Below, piece by piece: positions 36,636 through 44,504 of a stretch of DNA of 64,000 nt. The position numbers and the translations under genes were made by a program. The notes below the pieces were generated by a model that made no database searches, was not told the DNA's origin, and saw nothing but the letters and a program-made list of their open reading frames with translations. Position 1 is the first letter of the stretch. Every line of letters begins with the position of its first letter. Location of the stretch: the NCBI GenBank assembly GCA_016704325.1, contig JADJAG010000010.1:1-64000 (forward strand), written 5' to 3'. Origin of the DNA: Chitinophagaceae bacterium. Its GTDB lineage: Bacteria > Bacteroidota > Bacteroidia > Chitinophagales > UBA10324.

Positions 36636-37846
36636 AAACCGCGGCAGAGCAGGGTCTTATCAAATATTATTTGCTGCATTTATTAATGCAACTGTTACTG
36701 CCTGTATTCCTTGTTCAGTACACTGCATCGGGCAGCAACGATACTGTAGCAGCACCAAGAATGATATTGCGTTCCGCATTGGTAAATACCGTGGAAAAGC
36801 GGTATGATACAGTGCTTTGTTTTCTTTCTGGTGAAAACAATTTTGAATTCATATTTGAGGCCGTTGACCTTTCCTTTTCAGGGCCATTGCTTTTCCGTTA
36901 CAGGTTGAATCAAACGGAAGCATGGAAAACTACGGGGGAAAAAAAATTATTGTTCCCCGCTTTGTCTGCCGGTCAATACCGGTTTGAGGTTGCTGCTAAA
37001 AATGATAAAAGTGACTGGAGTGAGCCGGTCATCTTTCCTTTTACCATCGTACCGCCTTTCTATCAGCGTTGGTGGTTTGTGCTTTCGGCCTTTGTTGCGG
37101 TAGTGGTAATTACAGCATTTATTGTCAACCGCCGCAACAGGCAGCTATTGAAAGTGCAGCAGCAGCAGTTTGTGGCACAGCAACGCATGAATGAAATGGA
37201 AAACCAGGCCAAACAGGCCATGATGAATCCGCATTTTGTATTTAATGCGCTCAACTCCATTCAGCAATACATAAATGATAACGACCGTATCTCCGCCAAT
37301 AAATACCTCACCAAATTCAGCAGGCTGATCCGGTTGAACCTTGACCTGGTGAACAAAAGATTAATTACCCTGGAGGAAGAATTTGAGAAACTTAAACTCT
37401 ACCTCGAGATTGAACAGTTGCGGTTTGGGGAGAAGTTGAAGTATGAATTTATTATTGACCGGCAGTTGGAAACAGACGTCATCTTTATTCCATCCATGAT
37501 AGTACAACCCTTTGTAGAAAATGCGATCTGGCATGGATTGATGGCTTCATCAAAAGGGGGTACGATCACTGTTCATGCAACCTCATTCGACAAAGAAAAA
37601 ATGCTGCGCATCGAAATTAGTGATGATGGTATCGGCATTAACCAATCAAAGAAGCTTAATCAGCAAAAGTCGCGTAAGAGCTTTGGTATAGAGCTTACGA
37701 TAGACCGGCTGAAGTTGTTTGGGAAGAAATATGGGAAAGAAGCCATGGTAACTTTTACTGATCTTTCTGAAGAAAGTTCAACAAAGCATGGGACATTGGT
37801 GGTAATTGCGATGCCTTTGATATTTGACAAAAATGTTGCAGGCTAA
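36632..37846 (+). CDS. Short LytS-family histidine kinase lacking the propeller sensor
   Basis: This 404-residue kinase has an N-terminal hydrophobic segment (about 12-30) and a Y_Y_Y-type periplasmic domain (about 60-135, with FRYRLNQTEAWKTTGEKKLLFP and YRFEVAAKNDKSDWSEP). One transmembrane helix lies at about 146-166. The His_kinase domain has phosphoacceptor His at about 200 (MMNPHFVFNALNSIQQYIN) and the ATPase N box in IVQPFVENAIWHGL. It lacks the large propeller array of its neighbours. Its kinase core is nearly identical to that of the 37945 gene, so the two come from a recent duplication, with the sensor part lost or replaced here. Confidence 0.9.
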   Translation: MKTAAEQGLIKYYLLHLLMQLLLPVFLVQYTASGSNDTVAAPRMILRSALVNTVEKRYDTVLCFLSGENNFEFIFEAVDLSFSGPLLFRYRLNQTEAWKTTGEKKLLFPALSAGQYRFEVAAKNDKSDWSEPVIFPFTIVPPFYQRWWFVLSAFVAVVVITAFIVNRRNRQLLKVQQQQFVAQQRMNEMENQAKQAMMNPHFVFNALNSIQQYINDNDRISANKYLTKFSRLIRLNLDLVNKRLITLEEEFEKLKLYLEIEQLRFGEKLKYEFIIDRQLETDVIFIPSMIVQPFVENAIWHGLMASSKGGTITVHATSFDKEKMLRIEISDDGIGINQSKKLNQQKSRKSFGIELTIDRLKLFGKKYGKEAMVTFTDLSEESSTKHGTLVVIAMPLIFDKNVAG

Positions 37847-37916
37847 TTTCTTATTAAGGTTTTATAACCGTATCTTGAAATAAATCTGTGTCTCACGTAT
37901 TCTATTATTATGTCTG

Positions 37917-37924
37917 TACCTTTT
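37917..37924 (+). promoter_or_regulatory. Candidate -7 element upstream of 37945
   Basis: TACCTTTT is one mismatch from TAnnTTTG, 20 bases before the start codon. No clear -33 box was seen. Confidence 0.3.
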
Positions 37925-37944
37925 GAGGAGCTGCCAATATTGAA

Positions 37945-40908
37945 ATGAAATTCTTTATTCCATATCACGGCCTTGACGTTTCCTGGCTTTCGCTATTAAT
38001 GTTTCTACCGTTTTTATCTCTCTCACAGGCAATCAACCCTTATGCAAAAAATTACACGGTTAGTGATGGTTTGCCGAGCATGGAATGTTACCGGGTAATT
38101 CAGGATCATTCGGGCTACATCTGGATTGCAACAGATCGTGGTGTTGCAAGGTTTGATGGTTATGGGTTCGCCAACTTCACCACGGGCGATGGTCTTACAG
38201 ACAATGTGATCATACATTTATTCTGCGATTACAAAAACCGTGTTTGGATGGCAGGGTTAAATGGTACAGTCTGTTATGCTGAAAATGGAAAAATTTTGCC
38301 TTACCAGTTCAACAGAGCATTAAAAAGGATATTTCCGGAAGGCGGATTAACAACCGGTTTTTTTTGTGATGAAGATGACAATCTTGTTTTTGGAATTAGC
38401 CGCATGGGAATTTTAGTGATTGATGCAAATGGCAATACTTCCATAAAGTCAGACCCCTTAGCTGATTACCGTAGTTTTCTGCAAACAAAATCTAATATCG
38501 TTTTTGGTTATAATTATAATTCAGTCACGAAGGGCATCAAGGGTACTGTTAATGGAAAAGAAATAGTAATACCTTATCCGGACAGCAGAAAAAAACAAAA
38601 TTCTTACCGGGGTGCCGTATTACCATCTGGCAGTATCGTAATGCCATCATCGGCAGAATTGCTGTTTATTGACTTTACTCATTTGCCTCCGGCACGTTTC
38701 CCTTGTTCGGATCCGCCAATTTTTATTTATCCTGAAAGTGATTCCTCCGTTTTGATTTCACAATTCACAACGGGTGGAATTTCCCGGCTTAATTGGAACC
38801 GGACAAAGAACACCGTATCCCAAACCCTTCAATACTTTACCGATGTTACTGTTTCTTCCATATGTACTGATTCGGCAGGTGGCTTTTGGTTTACCACACT
38901 CAATAATGGATTGTATTACACGCCTTCCTTTAGCACCCAATTATTGTCACGTTCAAATGCCCTGTTATCCTCCAAAAATATTACGGGCATGGCACAACAG
39001 GAAAACGGAGTGCCACTGTTTTCAACCGAAAAGGAAATTTTTGTCTATAGGAACGATTCTGTTTTTCTTGCTCCCGGGCAGTTTCAATTTAAGTCTGAAA
39101 AACCGATTCTAAACATACTGATCTCCGGTAATTTGCTTTACGTGATTAGGAGCAGAGAAAACAGTTTATTAGATTTAAAGAAAGGATACTTGCCTAATAA
39201 AATTGATTACCACATGAATGATTTTATTACAGATACCTCCGGAATATTCATTACTGCTTCTGCCTGCTTCCAGTTTAATAATTCAATGCAAGCCATCGAC
39301 AATAAAAAGATTCTTCCTCAACGCTGCGATGCCATCCTGAAATCTGCTGATGGAAAAATATGGATCGGAAGTGTGGATGGATTGGTTTTTCTCGATAAAA
39401 ATCTTTCACCGCACTTTATTGATGATTCTTTACTGAAAGGAACACGTATCAAAGAAATCATAGAGCTGCCCAACGGAAATTTCATTATCGCCGGATTTGG
39501 AAAAGGAATGCTTTTTTGGGACAGGAAAAATGCTGCCACGTTGCTTGATGATCCGCTGAATGCGGAACTGCCGCTCATCAACACCATTGCCGTTGATGCT
39601 TCAGGTATTATCTGGGCAGGCACCAACAAAGGCCTTTACAGGATTTCGAAAAATGAAACAGGAAAATATGAAGCAGCAAAAATTGGTTCGTCAGATGGAA
39701 TTCCTTTAAGCGATGTAAGAAAAATATGTGTGTATGATGGGAAAGTTTTTTTGTTATGCCATGAAGGGGTGCTGATCTATGATCCGCGAAAGGATAAATC
39801 AGGTTCAAAACCGATTGCAGTTTATTTCGAAAGCATAAAATCAGGAAATGAAATTTTTTCATCAGCAGGAATTTTAAATATTCCTTACGATAAAAGAAGT
39901 CTCTCTATTCAGTACAAAGGAATTGACTACAGTCAGTTCGGTAAAATAAATTACCGCTACCGCTTTACCGGTTCAGATACTTCCTGGAAATACACCACCA
40001 ATACACAAATTGATTTCCCAAAACTTCTTTCCGGTGGTTATACGTTACAGGTTGCAGCCAAAAACAGTGCAGGTTTGTGGAGCAATCCTTCCGAATTTTC
40101 ATTTGAGATTATTCCGCCATTCTATGCGCGCTGGTGGTTTATTGTACTGTGCGCGCTTGCAATAGTCAGCATTACTTCATGGTTGATTATGCGAAGAAAT
40201 AAACTGTACCTGAAGAAAACACAGCAACAATTTATTGCGCAACAGCGCATGAATGAAATGGAGAATCAGGCCAAACAGGCCATGATGAATCCGCATTTTG
40301 TGTTCAATGCACTCAACTCCATTCAGCAATACATCAATACCAACGACCGCATCTCCGCCAATAAATACCTCACCAAGTTCAGCCGGCTGATCCGTCTGAA
40401 TCTTGATTTGGTTAACAAAAACTTAATTACGCTGGAAGAAGAATTTGAGAAACTTAAACTATATCTTGAGATCGAACAGTTAAGGTTTGGAGAGAAGTTG
40501 AAGTATGAATTTGTTATCAGTACTGAATTGGAAACTGATATTATTTTCATTCCCTCCATGATATTGCAACCCTTTGTAGAGAATGCGATCTGGCATGGCA
40601 TCATGTTGACAGGAAAAGCAGGAATGATTATCGTAAAAGCAGAAATGATTGATAATGATAATCTACTAAGGCTGGAGGTAATTGACAATGGCATTGGTAT
40701 CAATCAATCGCGAAAGCTGAGCGCAGGAAAGAAGAGAAAAAGTTTGGGTATTCAACTTACTATTGACAGACTGCGGTTATATGCTCAATCATCAGGCAGA
40801 GAAATCAAGTTTGAAACTACAGATCTGGGTGAAAACGACCCAATGGAATCAGGAACAGTAGTAACAATTGAGTTGCCTGTGAGTTTTGGGAAGGAGAAGA
40901 AATTTTAA
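37945..40908 (+). CDS. Propeller/Y_Y_Y LytS-family histidine kinase
   Basis: This 987-residue sensor kinase is built like the one at 31885. It has a signal sequence (to about residue 30), then propeller repeats (about 32-640, YTVSDGLPSMECYRVIQDHSGYIWIATDRGVARFDGYG first). A Y_Y_Y domain lies at about 645-725, a transmembrane helix at about 735-755, and the His_kinase domain has phosphoacceptor His near 783 in MMNPHFVFNALN. The ATPase N box is LQPFVENAIWHGI. No regulator gene follows it, so it may signal through one of the two LytTR regulators upstream, or through an unlinked one. The next gene begins 21 bases later. Confidence 0.93.
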   Translation: MKFFIPYHGLDVSWLSLLMFLPFLSLSQAINPYAKNYTVSDGLPSMECYRVIQDHSGYIWIATDRGVARFDGYGFANFTTGDGLTDNVIIHLFCDYKNRVWMAGLNGTVCYAENGKILPYQFNRALKRIFPEGGLTTGFFCDEDDNLVFGISRMGILVIDANGNTSIKSDPLADYRSFLQTKSNIVFGYNYNSVTKGIKGTVNGKEIVIPYPDSRKKQNSYRGAVLPSGSIVMPSSAELLFIDFTHLPPARFPCSDPPIFIYPESDSSVLISQFTTGGISRLNWNRTKNTVSQTLQYFTDVTVSSICTDSAGGFWFTTLNNGLYYTPSFSTQLLSRSNALLSSKNITGMAQQENGVPLFSTEKEIFVYRNDSVFLAPGQFQFKSEKPILNILISGNLLYVIRSRENSLLDLKKGYLPNKIDYHMNDFITDTSGIFITASACFQFNNSMQAIDNKKILPQRCDAILKSADGKIWIGSVDGLVFLDKNLSPHFIDDSLLKGTRIKEIIELPNGNFIIAGFGKGMLFWDRKNAATLLDDPLNAELPLINTIAVDASGIIWAGTNKGLYRISKNETGKYEAAKIGSSDGIPLSDVRKICVYDGKVFLLCHEGVLIYDPRKDKSGSKPIAVYFESIKSGNEIFSSAGILNIPYDKRSLSIQYKGIDYSQFGKINYRYRFTGSDTSWKYTTNTQIDFPKLLSGGYTLQVAAKNSAGLWSNPSEFSFEIIPPFYARWWFIVLCALAIVSITSWLIMRRNKLYLKKTQQQFIAQQRMNEMENQAKQAMMNPHFVFNALNSIQQYINTNDRISANKYLTKFSRLIRLNLDLVNKNLITLEEEFEKLKLYLEIEQLRFGEKLKYEFVISTELETDIIFIPSMILQPFVENAIWHGIMLTGKAGMIIVKAEMIDNDNLLRLEVIDNGIGINQSRKLSAGKKRKSLGIQLTIDRLRLYAQSSGREIKFETTDLGENDPMESGTVVTIELPVSFGKEKKF

Positions 40909-40928
40909 ACGCATAAAATCCAACTACT

Positions 40929-42572
40929 ATGAATTTGTACAAAAAGACAGCAATAGTTCTGTTAATGACATTACCGTTTTTATTTGGTGCTGTATATCCT
41001 TGCTGTACGATAACTTTTTCAGGAGGCACTTATACTTTCTCTGCACCCGTAGCCTGCGCCCGAGCATGGAGAGTTAATCAGCCATCTGAAGACTACACAT
41101 TTTGCTGGGTTTTTTCTGATGGAAGTTATGTGAGAACTCCGGGATACTATGGTTCCGTAAATAACAATGGTCCAAATACCTCGATCCCCTCAGGTCAATA
41201 TCCTACAGGAACAAAATTGATGCATACTATGGTTACCAACCGTTATGGCGACGATACTGATAAAAAAAGAGTGATTGGCGGGCCGGTGCCTTTAAACAGT
41301 ATATCTATACCTCAGCTTTTCAACGCATTTCCGTTAGGCCAGTCTATTATGGCTGCACCGGCTCTTACTATGATTCAAACAGATCACACCAATGATGAAG
41401 TTGCAAAAAACCAGGAGCTGATGCTGATCTTAACAGTAAACAGCGATCATATAGAGAACAATGATTCTTTGGAATTTATGCTGACTGAAAATAACTACAT
41501 CTTACGATTGTATCACAAGAATTCCACTATTACCTATGATACTATTCGCGGAGAAACTACCACCTATCCTGTAGATTCAGGGGAGTACTTTGCATTTGCA
41601 CCTTTGCATAATTCCACTTACACCTATCTCAATAACACATATCTACCTGTCAGTAGTTGGGTAATCCAAAATAACACTTTTCAGGGCCATGAAAAGAATA
41701 TTTACTGCCTGTTAAAAGTGCCGAATATTGAAGGAGTAAATGACGAAAATCGTGAATTGGATACATTCGTAGCGGTGCTTACAAAAATCAGCTCTGCAGC
41801 AGGTACTACTCCAGTTACCTATGCTCTTGTTTCGGGCAGCGAGTCAAAGCTCCCCATTGCAATCGGTAAATCTCACGATCCCAATGTGATAGAGGTAAAC
41901 ATCCCAACATCCACACAATGTGGCCCTGATGCGAATGGAGTGCAGGAAGAATTGGAATACACAATTCATTTTCAAAATATAGGAAGCGCAGACGAAAGTA
42001 CGGTACAAGTAAATTTAGATTTGGACCCGAACCTTGATAACAGTAGTTTAATAGTTACTGAATTCGGTATTGGTCAGTATTCTAATACACTCCAAACTAA
42101 CCTTCAAGCATCTGCGCAATATTCATCTATTGGTTATTTTGAATATACAGTTGGAAACTCTAATGCCGGTTATACGGGTTCCAGAACAGGGAGTGTGATA
42201 TCAGATGCAAGTTTTCTATTCTCGAGCATTGTCTTGAAAGGAATAAATGCTCCTGATGTTGAAGATTCAAAAGGATATATAAAATTCAAAATAAAAACTG
42301 CAGCACCTTATCAAACAATTTATAACCAGGCAGGAATATTTTTCGGCTCTAATGCTGAGATAGTAACCAATCTTGCAGAAACCAGGTGCCTATCAGATTC
42401 AACTGCTATAAACTGCGATAGCTGCAGGATGCATTTAAAAGAATGCAGGGATCAATTCAAAAACGCCAGGACAAACAGCAGCGATAGTTGGATGCACTGG
42501 TTAGGATGGATCATTGCCGGCCTTGAATTGCTGATTATCATTTACCTTCTTACCAGGAAAAGAGAAAAGTAA
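40929..42572 (+). CDS. Exported repeat-domain protein with C-terminal membrane anchor
   Basis: This 547-residue protein has a signal peptide (MNLYKKTAIVLLMTLPFLFGA) and a Bacteroidota conserved repeat domain of the DUF11/DUF7619 type at about 315-490 (SHDPNVIEVNIP, LEYTIHFQNIGSADESTVQVNLDLDPNLD). A Cys-containing linker follows, and then a single C-terminal helix ending LLIIIYLLTRKREK. Usually this domain is followed by a T9SS sorting domain; here it has a membrane anchor with a positively charged tail instead. It lies 21 bases behind a sensor kinase gene and may be co-transcribed, possibly as a partner or target. Its 3' end is the source of the repeated modules that follow. Confidence 0.75.
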   Translation: MNLYKKTAIVLLMTLPFLFGAVYPCCTITFSGGTYTFSAPVACARAWRVNQPSEDYTFCWVFSDGSYVRTPGYYGSVNNNGPNTSIPSGQYPTGTKLMHTMVTNRYGDDTDKKRVIGGPVPLNSISIPQLFNAFPLGQSIMAAPALTMIQTDHTNDEVAKNQELMLILTVNSDHIENNDSLEFMLTENNYILRLYHKNSTITYDTIRGETTTYPVDSGEYFAFAPLHNSTYTYLNNTYLPVSSWVIQNNTFQGHEKNIYCLLKVPNIEGVNDENRELDTFVAVLTKISSAAGTTPVTYALVSGSESKLPIAIGKSHDPNVIEVNIPTSTQCGPDANGVQEELEYTIHFQNIGSADESTVQVNLDLDPNLDNSSLIVTEFGIGQYSNTLQTNLQASAQYSSIGYFEYTVGNSNAGYTGSRTGSVISDASFLFSSIVLKGINAPDVEDSKGYIKFKIKTAAPYQTIYNQAGIFFGSNAEIVTNLAETRCLSDSTAINCDSCRMHLKECRDQFKNARTNSSDSWMHWLGWIIAGLELLIIIYLLTRKREK

Positions 42573-42893
42573 TAATCATTTTACAGGTAAATTATTATGA
42601 AGCGCTTCCATAAATCCTTCACTTAAGCGCGGGGTTTATGCATGGTATTTATCATTCTCCATCCGATAATTTTCAATTTGCGTTCCGTAGAAACGAACCT
42701 TTATGATTTATTCAATCATAAAATTCAAAGAAAACCAAAGGTTCGTTCCTACGGAACGGGGTTTCATTTATGCGTCTTGATTTACCAAATGTTCGTTCCT
42801 ACGGAACGCAGATGAATTTATGCATTTAGTTCTGCCAAATGTTCATCCCTAACCCTACGAAAATCTTGGAGAATAATCTTGATCAGGAAAGAA

Positions 42894-42983
42894 ATGGACC
42901 AAAGGATTGGTTTTCTATCGATCATCACAGGCATCGGATTGCTGATCATCATTTATCTTCTTACCAGGAAAAGAGAAAAGTAA
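42894..42983 (+). CDS. Possible 29-residue membrane peptide (repeat unit 1)
   Basis: The frame starts MDQRIGFLSIITG and ends LLIIIYLLTRKREK, a single predicted helix with a basic tail. The last 14 residues are the same as those of the 547-residue protein upstream. AGGAAAG lies just before the ATG and could be a ribosome binding site. It is either a real small membrane protein or the remnant of a duplicated gene 3' end. Confidence 0.35.
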   Translation: MDQRIGFLSIITGIGLLIIIYLLTRKREK

Positions 42984-43304
42984 TAATCATTTTCGAGGTA
43001 AATTATTACGATGCGCTTCCATAAATCCTTCACTTAAGCGCGGGGTTTATGCATGGTATTTATCATTCTCCATCCGATAATTTTCAATTTGCGTTCCGTA
43101 GAAACGAACCTTTATGATTTATTCAATCATAAAATTCAAAGAAAACCAAAGGTTCGTTCCTACGGAACGGGGTTTCATTTATGCGTCTTGATTTACCAAA
43201 TGTTCGTTCCTACGGAACGCAGATGAATTTATGCATTTAGTTCTGCCAAATGTTCATCCCTAACCCTACGAAAATCTTGGAGAATAATCTTGATCAGGAA
43301 AGAA

Positions 43305-43394
43305 ATGGACCAAAGGATTGGTTTTCTATCGATCATCACAGGCATCGGATTGCTGATCATCATTTATCTTCTTACCAGGAAAAGGAAAAAGTAA
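43305..43394 (+). CDS. Possible 29-residue membrane peptide (repeat unit 2)
   Basis: It is the copy of the 42894-42983 frame in the second tandem unit, with the tail reading LLTRKRKK. The open frame has been kept in both copies. The same doubts apply: near-identity of the whole unit means that conservation of the frame is not evidence of selection. Confidence 0.33.
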   Translation: MDQRIGFLSIITGIGLLIIIYLLTRKRKK

Positions 43395-43690
43395 TAATCA
43401 TTTTCTCGCTAGATTATAGCAAGGTGCCTTCATAAATCCTTCACTTAAGCGCGGGGTTTATGCATGGTATTTATCATTCTCCATCCGATAATTTTCAATT
43501 TGCGTTCCGTAGGAACGAAACTATGTTAGAACTAAACCATAACTCTACCAACGTTCAGTAGGAACGAACCTATGGTAGAACTGGTAGAACAAACCGTAGC
43601 TCAACTAACGTTCCGTAGTAACGAACCTCTGGTAGAACAAAACCAACGCTACCAACGTTCCGTAGGAACGAACCTTTAAGATTTATTCAA

Positions 43691-44104
43691 TCAATGAAAT
43701 TTAGCAAGGCAAGAAAATCCTCCCGAAAAGGGGGTTTTGGGGGGGGGGGGCCCCCGGCCAAGATTGATAACAGGATTTCTTTGAGATCTTGAATAAGAAA
43801 AAGCAGCATAACCGGTCTGCCATTGAAATTTTCCTTTTACCCATTCATGCTCATTTATCCATAACGATGATTGAGATTTTATTCGTGATACCTGGTCGGA
43901 AATTTTCATGGTGACAGGTAATTCAAAAAAAGCGTGCACATGATCAAGCCATCCACCAACCGCCAATGGAAAGGAGCCGTCATTTTTTAGTGTAACTGCA
44001 ATGTGTTTGTGCAGTTGATCACGAAAATTATTCGTGATGAAATTCTGTCTTCTTTTTACCGCAAAGACTGCGTGAATGTTGATTTGGGAATACGTATTTG
44101 CCAT
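43691..44104 (-). pseudogene. REP-associated tyrosine transposase (RAYT, IS200-like), 3' truncated
   Basis: The first about 110 residues are a Y1/HUH single-strand transposase of the RAYT type. The HUH motif lies in GWLDHVHAFFELP (about residues 48-60) and the likely catalytic Tyr in GYAAFSYSRSQ (about residue 103). The start MANTYSQINIHAVFAVKRR is typical. After SRSQRNPVIN the normal continuation (a YI-x-NQ-x-HH helix) is missing. The frame instead runs through a G/C homopolymer (43738-43755) into unrelated sequence. The gene thus lacks its last about 35-40 residues and is probably inactive. It sits in the middle of the palindrome array, as RAYT genes do with their REP elements. Confidence 0.8.
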
Positions 44105-44247
44105 ATTGATAAGATATTTTGAAAATAAATTTACGTAAAAAATTAATCAAATGTTCGTTCCTACGGAACGTGGGTAAATTTGTGCGTCTTGTGCTACCAA
44201 TGGTTCGTTCCTACGGAACGTGACTTGATTTATAGGCCTTGATCGAT

Positions 44248-44462
44248 CAATGTTTCGTCCCAATAAAGATAAAATGTTTGATAAAAATATTCTTGAGCGG
44301 AGAAGTGGATCAATGAATTGGTTCCTCTTGGATCACCGCCGGTCTTTAATTGCTGATCATCGTTTATCTTCTTATCAGGAAAAGAGAAAAGCAATAATCT
44401 TTATCCCAATAATTGTAAAGATGCACTTCCATAAAACTTGCAATAAAGCGCAGGGTTTGCAG
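44248..44462 (+). pseudogene. Diverged fourth copy of the gene-3'-end module
   Basis: The segment follows the order of the 411-bp unit: a GTTTCGTCCC start (a decayed palindrome edge), GATAAAAATATTCTTGAGCGG, then a stretch that in one frame reads WITAGL, stop, LLIIVYLLIRKREKQ, stop. This matches WIIAGLELLIIIYLLTRKREK of the 547-residue protein. It continues with the same AAGCGCAGGGTTTGCA-type downstream text. It is an older copy lying on the far side of the transposase gene. Confidence 0.65.
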
Positions 44463-44504
44463 ATGAAACCCACTGATAACTCCCGGTTTTTATTATTTTG
44501 AGCC

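Larger units (their letters stand above)
42573..43518. repeat. 411-bp tandem direct repeat, two full copies and one partial
   Basis: The units 42573-42983 and 42984-43394 are nearly identical end to end. A third, partial copy runs 43395 to about 43518. Each unit holds three copies of the GTTCGTTCCTACGGAACG palindrome and ends in a copy of the 3' end of the 40929-42572 gene (about 85 bases including the stop codon). The third copy starts to diverge after its first 20 bases. Near-identity means the duplication is recent, or is kept uniform by recombination. Confidence 0.9.
42680..44220. repeat. REP-like palindrome array, 12 copies
   Basis: GTTCGTTCCTACGGAACG or its complement occurs at 42680-42698, 42741-42758, 42791-42808, 43091-43109, 43152-43169, 43202-43219, 43502-43519, 43551-43568, 43608-43626, 43655-43673, 44153-44170 and 44203-44220; a few copies have one or two mismatches. 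The copies just left of the transposase gene read CGTTCCGTAGGAACGAACC and those on the right read GGTTCGTTCCTACGGAACG, so the asymmetric tails point inwards from both sides. Copies at 43502-43673 recur every 47-58 bases with shared GGTAGAAC spacer text. Confidence 0.9.

Noticed and set aside
42839..43024. 61-residue frames at 42839-43024 and 43250-43435
   Set aside because: They are read in another frame from the gene-derived one. The frame matching the parent gene 3' end is the 29-residue one.
42680..44220. Palindrome array as a CRISPR array
   Set aside because: Spacing is irregular (47 to several hundred bases), the intervening DNA is itself repeated, and no cas gene is present. REP-like elements explain it better.
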